Positions 12,209-24,395 of a DNA stretch of 64,000 bases are shown here, in pieces (position 1 is the stretch's first letter; each line of letters opens with the position of its first letter). Origin of the DNA: Blastomussa wellsi (lineage: Eukaryota; Cnidaria; Anthozoa; Scleractinia; Plerogyridae); NCBI GenBank assembly GCA_947652115.1, contig OX393570.1, positions 16,772,054 to 16,836,053 on the forward strand, given 5' to 3'. The translations under genes and the position numbers were made by a program. Under the pieces are notes generated by a model. That model was not told the DNA's origin, made no database searches, and worked only from the letters and a program-made list of their open reading frames with translations.

Positions 12209-12261
12209 TATCACAACTCTTGATACACCAGGCTAGCGTTTTAACCCATTTGTGTTACCTT

Positions 12262-15200
12262 ATGGAGCAAGAATCAAGAAAGGAAAGCAAACCCGCGAAT
12301 CGTTTGATGTCGGAGCGATTTCGTTGTTTCGTGTACTTCGTGGTAATTGCGTGCGTGCTCTCTTCCACTGTCTTTCTGTTGGCTTCAGTGGTGTCGATCG
12401 AAAGGCGACTTGCTTTATTTAAAAGTGAGCTTGGTGAGATTTCCAAAGAATTAAAGCTCATCCGGTCCAAGATTGACTCGGAAAAATCGGGGAGCGCCGC
12501 AAGACTCAAGCGAAGTGTTAAACCGGCAACCAGTATATCAGACCTTACAAAGAGGCTCACTGCATTGGAAATAAGGTACTATGAGTATTGACAAACATTT
12601 AATAGTCCATCCAAGTATCTTTGATTCTTTTTAAAGTAATATGTATGTCATATGCATGCACGCTACAACAGTCTTAGCATGAAACAGCTCACTATGCTAC
12701 GGGTAAAGAGGGTGAATTTTCCAGGACTAGCAAAAGGAAAGACGTTTTATATCGTCGGAGGGATCTTTTTTGTCGTATGTTTATTTTAATTAAGTGATTG
12801 ATTGATTTACCGCTGACTGTCTGAGCCCACTGTCTTTTGGTCGCATCGTAAAGCATACGAGGTCCGCAATCAGCCATGTTCTAAACGAGCAGAGACTGGG
12901 TGCGAAGGCCTAAAATTAAACTGGGTTCGATTGTGTTGAAAAGTGAATCCCACTACACGAATGAACTTCTACGTCTTAGTCTGATTGTGATATTTGAGCG
13001 TGATTGGGGGAAACTGAAGTCAATGGTCTTCCTTTAAAATCACCTGTTCCTCCAACCATGCAAAGTTCTCTTAATTTGAGATTTTCAAAAATGCACTATG
13101 CCTTTGCGTTTAACCCGACAACACTCAAATTTGGTCAAATTTATTTCTGGTGATGGGCTTAATTTTTCGATTCATAGTAGTTTTAAATATTCATTTCCAG
13201 TCTCTGTTCGTTTAGGACATGGCTAATTTTTAGTCCGGCTTGACAATTGGAAGCGAACTATTTTGAATAATTCAGACGCTGTTTTCAGCTGAGTGATGAA
13301 ATCTTCATTTTAACTTCACAGAGCAGTAAACCTATCTAAAGATTTGCGTATGAAGTCTTCGCTTCGAGGTCAGTAAACAGTTGTGTCAGTAAGCAAGTTC
13401 ATTTCATTTACAATTGCTTATTGTCGAATTTCTTCTTGAGATGTCCATACGTCGAGACAATTGTAGGATATGAGAATATCTGTACCAGTCAATGCGTGTT
13501 AGTCAAGCTTGAAGAATCAAGTTCTTTTAACAAAGAAAGCGCAGTGCGCTTGTTGTTTATGCGTACACCAAGCTGAAAGGACGGATCAGTTCGCTTCCGC
13601 TAATGATGGAGCTGTATGTCTGTAATGTAGTGCTTTCAGCTTTAAGGCTGCAAACATGTCCATTTTGAACATTAAACGGAACTCTTTGCTATTTTCTTCC
13701 TTGGGAAACTATGAGTTTTAGGTTTCCTGCGTTATAAGAGTAATTTGGTTCGTCCCAAAAAAAAAAATGACTCAAAATGTCGTGATATAGCTCATTTAAA
13801 GTTATTTATCTTTGAAGATGTTAAAGGGCCCTAGTCAGCCTCCGCCATTTTCGATGGCATCGAAATTATGGAAATTGTTTAGTGAAGCGCAGTCGTATTG
13901 CATTGCCGTAGGTTGTTACAAGAAGTGTTTAAATTACCTTTAGTAGGTTTCTCATGGGATTTCTTTCGTTTCTGCACGATCCGCGTAAAGTATAATACTG
14001 AAATTCTCACATGTAAACAATAACAAAGTAGTGGCTGACTAGGGGGTACTAAATGAAAAAGGAACAAGGATCGCTAAGGATGGAGAAGATTGAGACGGAT
14101 TATAAATTACTAATTTGAAAAATTTAGGCTAAATTTTAATTTTTCAAAATGCACAAACCGTGACATAGCTCCTTTAAGAAATAAAAGTCGTATTAACCAG
14201 GACTTGGACTTTCAGGAAATATATGAGGTGTCAACTTTCACACCTTAGGTATGAATTTCTACTTAAATCGCAGGATCAGAAAATCAAAGATTGTAGATAT
14301 CTGGCTTTTCCAGAGATTGTAATTTAAATAATAGGTAAGTCAAATATATTGATTGGATGTAATCTTATTTAGGTCGAGACGGAAGAGATGGCATGCCAGG
14401 TCCCCCCGGACTTGCTGGTAATTAATAAACTTGGATCCTGATTTATCTCTATCTAGACTAAGCTTTTAGTTTTTTGCCTTATTGTTATTGCTTGTTAGTC
14501 TGTCTGTTTGTTTGTTTGTTGTTGTTGTTGTCGTTGTAGTCTTCGGAAGATCAAAACAGAAGATTGTTTCCTGTCAGGTGATCAGTTATTGTTACTTTAA
14601 TTTAATTTATCGAAAAAAAAGCCTATGTTAAACTGGCAGTCGCAATTCTGTAAGAGGAGTTGATGAAATCACACGAAGCGTACTCATTTTCAGGACGAGA
14701 TGGTAGAGATGGAAGGGAAGGACCCGCGGGACCAAGGGGACTGACGGGATCAAAAGGTATTCCATAGAAGGTGTTCTTTGGGCCTGGTTTTTACTAGCGA
14801 TGGAGTTGGAGTCTGAGTGGTAATAACGCTTACGACGTAGTGAAAATCGAAAATCGGAGTCGTAAACCGAGTCACGACGGAATCGGAAGAATCAGAACGT
14901 TTCCATTTTCTTCCGATTCCGCTTATGACTCCATAGCTTACGATCAAGTGGAAACCAGATTGTTGGAGTTGGAAGCAGAAGCGGAATAATAAACCAATCA
15001 AATTGCTAGTTCCAGGCACTCCGAGTTATAACTTCCTCACTGCTTGCGACTCCGACAATCTAGTTTTCAGAACGTAAGCGTCGGAGTTATAAAGGGGAAT
15101 CGGAACGCTGCTAACCATTCCGTCGATTGATTTGATTTTCACTAGATCTCAACGCTTTTGGCTCCCCTTATGGCCAAAGGACAGCGACTACGTTGCGGGT

Positions 15201-16559
15201 GAAAACCAGGCTTTAGATGGTGTCAATCAAAATGTGTTTTTTCTATTTCTTTCTTAGTTCTTTCTCTCTTTCTTTTCTTTCTTCCATTCTAGTGCACAGT
15301 TTCGGCCCACTTTGAAAGTGTCTTCAATTACACATTTGTTTTCCCTTTGCGAGTACTTGCCTAACGATTTCTTCCTCTCAGTATGTCCGCGCCATTTTTT
15401 AGTAAGTTATTGGTTCCAATTTGAGGGGATTTTTGATACAAGCAGACCAAAATCACATTGAATTTTAATTTTGTTTTTGTTATTACAATAGGCGATGTTG
15501 GTCGACCGGGAAGTACTGGGCCACTGGGACCTCCAGGGCCTCAAGGAGTAAAGGGACCAGAAGGACCGGGGCTGTCAGGTGTGAGTTACAACCGCTGGGG
15601 ACGAACGAGTTGCTCCGGTGATGCCACTGTAGTGTACACAGGTAAAACGGGGACGTGCATTTGCCGAAATAAAACGTTTGTTAGTAAAAGCTAAAATAAA
15701 GCTTGCGTCAGTGATTAGTGTGCCAGGCGAGGTACGGAAGTTGCGTCCGCTACAGGGTGGGAAATTGGCTCTTCCTAATGAATCAGCCACGGGCTCCTGT
15801 ACTTGCACTTTGGAGGGTCTGCTCTCGTCTCGACACGTCCAAGAACTATCTCCATTTTGTGTGCCTCCGTGCTTCAGTCCCTTGGCAGATCACTGACTCC
15901 CCTACACACTGTTACCCAGGTACGTGCGGTGGGTTTCCATTCGCAGCACTTGTGTAATCTACCGCCACCGTGATCCTCACTCGATGTCATTTGCCAGTCA
16001 AGGTGTTTCTAATGAAGCAATGTGGCTTGAGGGGACAACAGTTATTTTCAATCGCTCTTATTCTTTGTTGTTGTTGTTTGCAGGAGCGATGGGCGGGGGG
16101 TACTACACTCACACGGGTGGCGGATCCAACTACGTCTGTCTCACCAACAATCCCATATATGACAAGTATCAGAGTGGGTGGCAGAGCACAGCAGCAATAT
16201 ATGGTACCGAGTACGAAACATCATTCTCGGGCTTTAAGAAGGATCTTTACGACCACGATGCACCATGTGCTGTGTGTTACGTCAGATCACGTGGCTCTCA
16301 AATGATGATCCCTGGAACTAACAAGTGTCCTTCGGGTTGGACGAGAGAATATTATGGGTATCTGATGACCTCTCACTACGGCCATGCCCATCAAAGTGAA
16401 TTTGTGTGCGTAGACGTAGATGCAGAGGTTGTGCCAGGGAGCCACAGTGACACAAATGGGGCTTTGCTGTACACAGTACAGGGGGATTGTGGGCATGCCT
16501 TGCCGTGCAAGCCTTACATCAATGGCCATGAATTGACATGTGTTGTTTGTACTAAATAG
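12262..16559 (+). CDS. Type II membrane collagen with short-chain collagen C4 domain
   Basis: Six phase-matched exons (12262-12575, 13322-13368, 14373-14417, 14694-14756, 15492-15641, 16084-16559) encode 364 aa. The start is the ATG at 12262 (MEQESRKESK). Residues about 21-46 form one membrane helix after a basic N-terminus, and 47-78 look coiled-coil (a trimerisation neck). Residues 121-184 are Gly-X-Y repeats spread over small exons that all split a Gly codon in phase 1, the usual collagen exon design. The C-terminal 180 residues (WGRTSCSGDATVVYTG, then ANYVCL-type, PCAVCYV, CPSGWTREYYGYLM, FVCVDVD, LTCVVCTK) match the globular domain of the short-chain collagen C4/spongin family known from sponges and cnidarians. 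Likely a cell-surface matrix or pattern-binding protein. A broken copy of exon 1 lies downstream at 18551. Confidence 0.88.
13821..14177. repeat. TTAA-flanked MITE (TTAAAGG family)
   Basis: The left end TTAAAGGGCCCTAGTCAG and the right end GTGACATAGCTCCTTTAA are imperfect inverted copies, each including TTAA. The right half (from AAGGATGGAGAAGATTGAGA to the end) is shared with 39528-39625 and, inverted, with 50883-50990. It lies in an intron of the collagen gene. Confidence 0.6.
14782..15211. repeat. MITE with GCCTGGTTTT ends, GGAGTCGGAA-rich
   Basis: Left end GCCTGGTTTTTACTAGCGA and right end GGGTGAAAACCAGGC are inverted. The body is built of repeated GGAGT/GTCGGAA/TTCCGATTCC words on both strands, and the arms are partly self-complementary. 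It lies in the collagen-gene intron between the exon ending 14756 and the one starting 15492. Confidence 0.6.
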
Positions 16560-18550
16560 TCAACTTGCCAAGAGGTCATTAACTATAACTTAAAGAGTGA
16601 TAAAAGGTGGTCAGGAATCCGGTGGACAAAAAACCGCTTCTCTCTACTAGTAATCAGATTTCACTAACTGCCCTTGCTAAGTGCTCAGCAAGTTTCCGTA
16701 GGGTAACACATGCGCTCACTGGTCCTTTATAAGTCACTATTATCAATATACGCGGCCAAATTGAAATTCGGCCTCGTCTAAACTTGAAACTTGAAACTTG
16801 AAACTAAACAGGCGCTCTGCGGGCCGCTTTTGCATTAACGGCCCTGAAGCTGATTGGTTCACTCTCCATGATCCGATGAATTTCAACCAATCAGGTTACG
16901 TTTAGCTTTTTGACGCGGGAAAACCATTGAGGTGCGTACGACCGAACAGCAAGGCTGAGCAAGCTTTGAAATTCAGTTTTACGCTAAACGAATAGTTTTC
17001 AGAGAGAAAAATCAGTTTGTTTGTTTAAATAGGAAAACTGAATGCAGACAGGTTAGAAACAAAACCACGATCCGGAAGAAACAAAGAAAACAAGTTCTTG
17101 TTGTGTTTACGAGAAGCGAAACATCGTTCACTTGATTCCTACGGTCGAGCAAAATTAGCTCGACTGAAGAAAGATCACTGGAAAATGTAAGTTCGTTAAA
17201 TATTATGATTATCCATGAGTTCTTAACTCATTGGCGATTATTTTCAGAGACATTGTAGCTATATCCGCAACTACACCTGTCCAAAATGTTTCGGTCCAGG
17301 TTTTACAGTTATAACATTTTCATCGCGGCGCGAAGTACCTTCTTATTTGTATTTTTGACGTTGTGTTTACTCTTTTGTTATTATTTAGCTAATTTCATCT
17401 AATATTTCTCTGGCTTATGTTATATAATGTCCTACAGAATATCTAATAACTTGTTATTCTCTTAAAAAAAACCGCCATCTTTCCACATACAAAGTATTTT
17501 TAATTAACTAGAATGAAATACATGCGAGAGCTGGAGTAGGGCTGACACGCACGAAAGACTTGGAGCATTTCTACTCCCTCTGGATGGGATGCTAGTCATC
17601 GCAGGGTTACCCCCAGCGTTTAATTTGCCAGCAGCCATTTATACAAATGGGTGGAGAGAGGCACTGCGAGAGTAAATTGTCTTGCCCAAGAACACAGCTT
17701 AGTGCCCCGATTAGGCTGCGTCTTGTTTTGGGGCAAGACACTTGTGTTGACTTCATGCATTTGATTAAAAACCGTCACGGGCATTTGATAAAAAAAAAAA
17801 TAGTCAAATGTTGCAGGTTAAAGTTGACTATAATGCTTTGGGTAAACACATCGCTATCATGGACGTATAAAGTAACGTCAATGTAGACAAGATTAATGAA
17901 AAAACAACAACAAGTCTTAATCTCCTGGCTCCGCAGGTAGCAGCGCTACTCGAGGCGGGCCATGATAATCAGAGAAAAAAGAAGAAAATACACACAAAAT
18001 CTTTACAGACTAAAGAAATGCAAATAAGTAAACCTTAAATACGAGAACAGAATAACTATGTAATTAATTGAGGTTGGCAACGTAGTAGCTTATGAGGGGT
18101 AGATAAATAACTAAAGACCAAACTGAAAAGATAAGAGCCCAAAAAAAGCAAAAAATAATAGCTACTGAGTGTATTTACTAACTTTTGAGATAATGGGTTA
18201 TAATTCTTCGTACGAGTCTTCAGATTCTAATATATTGAACAAAATCAGCGACAGACACTGTTGAGTTATGTCTGAAAGTTTTCGCGGACATTGGAGTAGA
18301 CGTCATGGGACATCGATGTGGCTCATCGAGTTCCAACAAAAACCTAAGATGGCCGCCGAAGAGGCAACCTTCCATTATATGTAAATTTACGCGTCGTATT
18401 GTTCGCGACGAAGTGCTTGCCTTGTTATTTTGCTCAACATGTTCATTCAAATACATACATTACATTACAACAAGAAATTTTGCTCAACGTTCACGATTTC
18501 AAATTTAGATATAACAAAGCCAGTGATTTGAATTCAAAGAATTATTTCTC
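16560..18550. other. Intergenic stretch after the collagen gene
   Basis: No coding exon recognised. It contains a short AAACTTG heptamer array (about 16777-16805), an inverted SINE copy (17562-17757) and unique AT-rich DNA. The upstream region of the broken collagen copy begins near 18200. Confidence 0.35.
17562..17757 (-). repeat. SINE family A copy, inverted
   Basis: It contains TTTCTACTCC, GGATGGGATGCTAGTC-ATCG and CAGGGTTACCCCCAGC, then GGTGGAGAGAGGCACTGCGA and CTTGCCCAAGAACACAGC. All are complements of blocks in the 27343-27603 copy, in reverse order. The tRNA-like head is degraded. Confidence 0.55.
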
Positions 18551-18817
18551 ATGGAGCAAGTATCAAGTAAGCCATGGCCAGGGAAACCTGCTGCACAACT
18601 TTCGTCGCAGCGACTTTGCTGTGTCGTGTGGCTCGTGGCAATTGCGTGCGTGTTCTTGTGCATTGCTTTGCAGTTCGTTTCCTTGGCTTTGTTGGAAAGG
18701 CGATTTGCTTTAGTTGAGAGCAGGCACAGTGAGATTTCCAAGGGATTTTTAGGTGGTCCGAGATTGACACGAAGAAATCAATCAGCAATGCGAGACACAA
18801 ATGAAGCACCAAACTGA
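18551..18817 (+). pseudogene. Frameshifted copy of the membrane-collagen first exon
   Basis: The frame starts MEQVSSKPWPGK and continues through a membrane helix (VVWLVAIACVFLCIALQFV) into LALLERRFALVE and HSEIS. This parallels the 12262 gene (MEQES..., VVIACVLSS..., SIERRLALF..., LGEIS) residue by residue. After the shared GAGATTTCC the copy is 4 bases shorter over the same interval, so it leaves the parent's frame and stops at 18815-18817. The shifted frame briefly reads EIDTKKSISNAR, resembling the parent's KIDSEKSGSAAR. No downstream collagen exons are seen; a LINE fragment follows within 300 bp. This looks like a tandem duplicate that has decayed. A short single-pass membrane peptide cannot be excluded. 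Confidence 0.65.
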
Positions 18818-19073
18818 AAACCTGTTTGTAGGAGACTTGTCCCGCTAAAAAGCAGGTGAGGTAAAAATTATCATGTTTGCTCTAATATGGCCCACGCTCG
18901 TAAAGATCGTAAAGTAAAGTTGTCCATGTTTTTTACTTTAGTTAGCTGACCTTTACTCAACTATAATCGAAAATGGCTTAAGGTAAAGGGGAAAATACTA
19001 TATTTCTATTTACCAAGTTGTGCATTTTGCATTAATTCGTCTGACACCATTCATAACTTCGATGTCGACCTGC

Positions 19074-20222
19074 CATTTGATTCGCTGTACCAAGGCATTT
19101 GATTCGCTGTACCCTCCCTTACTGATCAGCAAACTGAAGGCATATGGTTTTTCCAATAACTCCTTAGCCCTGATGCGATCATATTTCACAAATAGAAAAA
19201 ATCGAGTAAGGATCAATCAAGAAACGGCAAGTGACTGGCACGCGACCACAAGAGGCTGTCCCCAGTGATCGGCCTTCGGGCCTCTCCTTTGGAATGTTTT
19301 CCAAAACGATTTACACTTCTCCACTGATGAAAACAGGCTATTTATGTACGCCGACGACCACCAACTGTTTTCAGTAGCGAAGTCTAGTAACGAGGCGGAA
19401 AGAATTCTAACTAGGGAAGGTAACAACATCTCTGAGTGGTACAACAACAATCTTTTACAAGGAAACTTTTCAAAGTATCAGGTGATGAGTTTGGGTCCGA
19501 GGAATTGTCAAAAGGATTTACACATCGTGATTGGCGACGCTGAGATTGATCAGAAGTCAGAGATAACTCTCCTGGGAGTTACATTGGATGACCAGCTAAC
19601 ATACTCGAGCCATATAAGCAAGGTTTACAGAAAAGCCTCATGTCAAACGGGTGTCCTTTTGAGATTACGTAATCTTATTCCGACATTGGCAAAATTACAC
19701 ATTGTCAAATATGCCATAATACCTCACCTTACATATTGTCAGACGGTCTGGCATTTTTGTCGTGCTTCCGATACCAGAAAATTAGAACGAATCCAAGAAA
19801 GAGCGTTACGCGCTGTCTACTGTGATAATGTATCATCGCATGAAGAACGCTTGCAAAGAGCGAGCCTGCCTACACTATATACGCGAAGACTACAGGACAT
19901 AGCAATTATGATGTTTAAAGTCAAAAACGGTTTGGCGCCCCCGTACATCACGGACTTATGCGTTGTATCAAGTGCTCATTATAATTTAAGAAATTCAGAC
20001 TTCATAATACCAAGATTCAGGACAGTTGCATACGGTCAACACAGCCTGTCGTACCTAGACCCTGTCCTATGGTCAAAACTCGAAAAATCTATTCGGCTGT
20101 CTGGACCACTAGAAATTTTTAAACAACGTATTAGCACTAGGTAATTAGGTGTCCCCAATTAGCGTACGTTGTACGCTAGAGATTTTTACACGGTAACAAA
20201 GTTCTTGACTTGACTTGACTTG
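19074..20222 (+). mobile_element. Non-LTR retrotransposon, 5'-truncated, reverse transcriptase 3' part
   Basis: The frame starts inside the RT domain (KAFDSLYPPLLISKL) and carries GCPQ, SAFGPLLWNVFQNDL, the catalytic FMYADDHQLF at about 19341-19370, and a long C-terminal thumb region (YSSHISKVYRKASCQTGVLL; LTYCQTVWHFC; ERIQERALRAVY) to a stop at 20144. This fits the CR1/L2/jockey group. A TGA at 19267-19269 interrupts the frame between GCPQ and SAFG, where Gly (GGA) is usual. The 3' end is a short CTTGA-type array (about 20198-20222), the microsatellite-like tail seen in L2/CR1-type elements. The 5' edge has a 22-bp tandem duplication (19074-19113). A dead insertion next to the broken collagen copy. 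Confidence 0.85.
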
Positions 20223-20830
20223 AGACTGAAAATTGTCGAGAAATCATCGAGGCCGAAAAAAACAAACTAACAAGACAGACAGACGGACAGACACACATAG
20301 TCAAGGAAAAGGTTAGTCCAGTCCCTGAAATCGCCGCTCCGTGATTGGCTTAGAAAACCCCCGATACTTTCTTAACTAATCAGAGTAAATCCAAAACAAT
20401 ATTTTTTAATCACTCGCGCGCACACGTTTTCCCGCGCTTCGCGTTAGCTAAGTATATCTAGTCTGAGTTTGACTGGCCCACTGGATTGTCTGCGTTTGTT
20501 GTGGTTGGCTGGAGTGATTACTTTGGTTGTTTTTATAACACTCAATCGAACATCGGCTTTTGTGGCAATTTAAGGAGTGACTGACAGTTGGGCTGGTTCT
20601 TTTACAATGTTAAAACAGGTGACTCAACAACAGAACTTGTATTCTATTCATAGGACAAATCACCAAACGCGAAACGTGTTTTATTGACGCGCCTGAACGC
20701 GAAATATAAAACAACAAAGGGAACACTCAACTGTAGTTTTGTAACCGATAATATTTTCATAGCAGACATAAACAAACAAGATGTTCTTCTCAAGAAGGGA
20801 GGTAAATGTGAACATTTCTCACACCTTTAC

Positions 20831-21150
20831 ACTTACATTTTCGTGTTAAAAATTACCGTTTAACAAATCTCTCGAGTGTAGTTGTTTTCACCTTTATCAG
20901 CACCGCGTATCTTTCATTGATTTAAACTTAATATATACTGGTAATTTGCTTACCAATTGTACTCGCAGTTCGTTTTCTTGAATAACACTTACATTTTCGT
21001 GTTAAAAATTACCATTTATTTTAACAAATCTCTCGAGTGCAGTTATTTTCACCTTGTATCTTCACATTGTATCTTTCACTGATTTGTACTTCATATATAC
21101 TAATCTGCAGTAATTTGCTTGCCAACTGTACTCGCAGTTCGTTTTCTTAG
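20831..21150. repeat. Tandem direct duplication, about 157-bp period
   Basis: The block 20831-20980 (from ACTTACATTTTCGTG to GCAGTTCGTTTTCTT) repeats at 20987-21150 with small indels and substitutions. Both copies include AAATCTCTCGAGTG. It lies 250 bp upstream of the SUEL-lectin gene start, so it may be a promoter or 5' UTR duplication. Confidence 0.8.
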
Positions 21151-21394
21151 ATGACGCTGTAACGTTTGAAACGCCTGTTGTTTTATCCTTATATATACCT
21201 ATTCAGTTCCTGATTACCAAAAGCTGAGATGTCACCCTGTGGTCGAAAGGTTAACTTCCCAGCCACGCTTTTGACATTAAAATCTGCAAGGCAGCTGGCC
21301 TAGTAATAAAATGAGTAAATGAGCTCCCGCTATGAATAGCTCCTTGCTTTGTTCTCGTCTTACTTTTGCCAGCCTTTGTTTCTTTCAGTGCGCC

Positions 21395-23408
21395 ATGTTT
21401 TCTGCGATTGCTATCATTGTGTCGGCTATCATTATACCAGGAACACAAGCATCAAGCGGTAACTATACACTTTTATTAATTACATGTAACACTTGCTAAC
21501 ATATAAGAGGTAAACCCTTTCACTACTTAAAAATTTCAAATCTCTTAATTCAAAAACAGAACAAAACAAAAGCAAAGGAAAAATACTTCACAATTCTGAC
21601 AAATTGAGGACTTGCTGGAGTCCTGTTCAGTGAAATCTCTTTGCAAGCATGCTGAATCAGATCATACGGATAAGCTGCCTTGAGTAAACTAAAGAAAAGA
21701 ATACCTTCACAGTGATGCTGAGCTGTTATAATGTGCTGCACTTCCATTATCTCTTTGAAGAGTTAAACTTTGAAGGCCCATGAATGTGTTTTCTATATGG
21801 TAGACCTAGAGAAAACAGGTATCCATTCTATAACAAAAAACTGTCAAACACAAATAACCATATGCCATCCATATTCCATTTCTACATTCGTAACATTCTC
21901 ATGCAATTCTGAATCTTTCTTGGAAACAACTTAGAAAGATGTATAAATTAGTTAATCGTGAGTCTCAAACGTTAGTTCCTTTTATTTGCTTCGAACTCCA
22001 TGCATCCCCAAAGAGTTTTTCGTGGAAACAATCTGTGATGGGGAACCAGCAAGAACCGTACAGTGTCCAAAACAAAACGTCATCTCTACAGTTTGGGCAA
22101 GTTATGGACGACAACATAATGACATTTGTGTAGACGATGATCAACTCATCAATACAACGTGCAAAGCGGATTATGATTTCGTATTGAGCATGGTGCAAGA
22201 AACCTGTGACGATACCAACACTTGTGATCTGGAATCGAGCACAGACGAATATGGCGATCCCCCGGAATGCAAAGGAGTCAAGAAATATTTACAAGTGTAT
22301 TACCTTTGCAAATCAGGTAGGATATTTCTCAGTATCAGGAATATATTGGTCTATTTGCAGCAATATCATCAGAATTATACTAATATAAGAGGCGAGCTTA
22401 ATCAGCAAGTACAACATGTTAACGTTAATTATTGGGATTTTGAAGCAGCCCTTTCTGAATTCCAAATAAGTAACAACTGTTACACTAGAGGACCGGTATG
22501 ACTAGAACCTTACGAGTCAGAGCTGCCGCATGTAATATACTGAATATAAAAATATATGAACAAGTTGAGTGGTCAAAGGGGTCAAACTTCGTGCCTTTCA
22601 TAAGCAAGTATGCATGGTTTCGATTTTATGCTTCTCGACCGTTTTGGGGGTCATATGGCAGAGAAACGTGACTACCCAAAGCATAGGGGCAGCGATTCTC
22701 AAAATTCTAACTTCCAGTCAATTTATAATAATAGCAAATAACACATGTTAAGGTATTGTCACCAACGGAGCATGAAAAATGACTTTGCTGGTGGTTTAGG
22801 AGTCACAAGTGTACCTGTCACTGTGCTAATGTTTCTTTATCATTCTGTAAAACGTTTCAGAGTTAAAAAAGACATCAATCTGCGAATTTAACCCACCCGA
22901 AAATATCACGTGCCCAGAAACACAAATGATTGAGGTTGTAAGTGCGAATTATGGCCGCAAGGACAAGTGGACATGTGGCGAGGAATTGGTTGACAATGAC
23001 CGCTGCATGTAAGCATGATAAAAACTTCCACGGGTGCAACTGAAAATGTTCGAACAGATTTGGGCGATATCAGGCATTATTCTATAGGTTTTATAGTGTT
23101 CTTCGGTCATCTCTGGTTATCTTCGCAAATCAGTCATTCAATCAACTAACCAACCAACCAACCAGCCAGCCAATCAAGTAAACAACAACCATCCAATCAA
23201 TCAACCAACCAACCAGCCAACCAGGCGACCAACCAACCAGCCAACCAGGCGACCAACCAACCAACCAACCAACCAGCCAGCCAATAAACCAACCAATCGA
23301 CCGACCGACCGACTGGCCGAACAACCAGCCACTGAACCAATCAACCGACCAACCAACCACTGAACCAAACAACCACTGAACCAAACAACCAACTAACCAA
23401 CCAATCAG

Positions 23409-23453
<45 letters not shown>

Positions 23454-23519
23454 TAATCAATCAACGAACCAACGAACCAAACATTCAATCAACCGACTGA
23501 CCGACCGCCTGACCGATCG

Positions 23520-23551
<32 letters not shown>

Positions 23552-24195
23552 GTCGGTCTTTATTGAAAAAGGATAACACCCCCATAGGTTTTGAGTTTCG
23601 CAGTGCGCAAGTGTATAGATTCGGTACTTGCTGTCCAGAATAAATTTGTTATCGGGAGTTTTCTGACCTACTATGAGTAACAAAAGTGTTGACACAAATT
23701 GTTTCAATACTGTAGGTGTATGTCAAGTCCTCCTCCAGTCCTTTATGAATATCCAGCTAACCAGCCTCCCGCCAGTTGGGATTTTTCTTTCATAATGTTT
23801 TTCCTCTATTCTCCTCAACTGACATAATACATTGACATTCAAAGTGATTTATATTTGTAATTTATTGATGGGTGGATTGACTGATTTATGGATGGATGGA
23901 TGGATGGATGGATGGAGTGAGTGAGTGAGTGATTGATTGATTGATTCTTGTGGGTGCCAAGAAATCATAGTTGATAGTTCCATTTAAATCATTTGTTACC
24001 TAATTTTTACATGACTTCTTTCACAGCTCACCAAATTCAGATCAGATGGTGAAAGATAAATGCAACGGAAAAAACTTTTGCGAACTCGAGGCGTCGAATG
24101 AGGTGTTTGGAAATCCGTGCGGAATAACCCACAAGTATCTGGAAATGGAATATCATTGTCAAGCTGGGAAAACAATAAGTAAAACTGCTTTATAG
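21395..24195 (+). CDS. Secreted tandem SUEL (rhamnose/galactose-binding) lectin
   Basis: Four phase-matched exons, 21395-21458, 22014-22316, 22861-23008 and 24027-24195, encode 227 aa. Exon 1 is a signal peptide ([20 protein letters not shown]). The second exon is one complete SUEL/Gal_Lectin domain: [15 protein letters not shown], then VWASYGRQ, then [20 protein letters not shown], then KYLQVYYLC. Exons 3 and 4 form a second domain ([46 protein letters not shown]). The family binds L-rhamnose or D-galactose and serves in egg-surface and innate-immune recognition. The stop used is the TAG at 24193-24195, but a good donor (GTAAAA at 24179) sits just before it, so a longer splice form is possible. 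The exon-2 acceptor (CCCCAAAG) is weak but is the only phase-correct one. Confidence 0.82.
23138..23552. repeat. Tetranucleotide array (CCAA/CAAT-type)
   Basis: About 415 bp of interspersed CCAA, TCAA, CCGA and CCAG units. The 3' part is purest (TCAA). It lies inside the intron between the two half-exons of the second SUEL domain. The open frames on the complement (WLVG-type repeats) are by-products of the period. Confidence 0.9.
23882..23945. repeat. Tetranucleotide array (GATG, GTGA, TTGA)
   Basis: Successive pure blocks of GATG, then AGTG, then ATTG units, in the same intron as the 23138-23552 array. Confidence 0.85.
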
Positions 24196-24287
24196 AATCT
24201 TCACAGACTAGACATCTAGCTGTCAAAATATGTTTGTTATAAGCAATGGAATATTATCGAGGACTAAAAACATATAGTATGTGAGAC

Positions 24288-24395
24288 GAGTTGTTGACAG
24301 CAAAACGAAACGTTGTCAACAATTTAGCGGTTTCTCTGTCTAGCTGTTGGCCGTTTTCTCAGTGTGGTAATGACTCGTTTAGTTGTCAACAACTA
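24288..24395. repeat. Short inverted repeat with AGTTGTTGAC ends
   Basis: AGTTGTTGACAGCAAAACGA on the left is inverted on the right as TCGTTTAGTTGTCAACAACT with two differences. About 108 bp overall. Confidence 0.5.

Larger units (their letters stand above)
9789..12261. other. Intergenic stretch
   Basis: No coding exon recognised. It should hold the promoter of the minus-strand 301-aa gene (upstream of 9788) and of the plus-strand collagen gene (upstream of 12262). A small palindromic element lies at 11286-11386 and a short AAATTGTC array at 12171-12208. Confidence 0.35.

Noticed and set aside
15678..15957. Short ORFs between the last two collagen-gene exons
   Set aside because: They lie inside an intron whose flanking exons join perfectly in phase without them.
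23142..23420. Minus-strand ORF with WLVG-type repeats
   Set aside because: It is the translation of a tetranucleotide array in an intron; the period and the lack of any flanking signal make coding unlikely.
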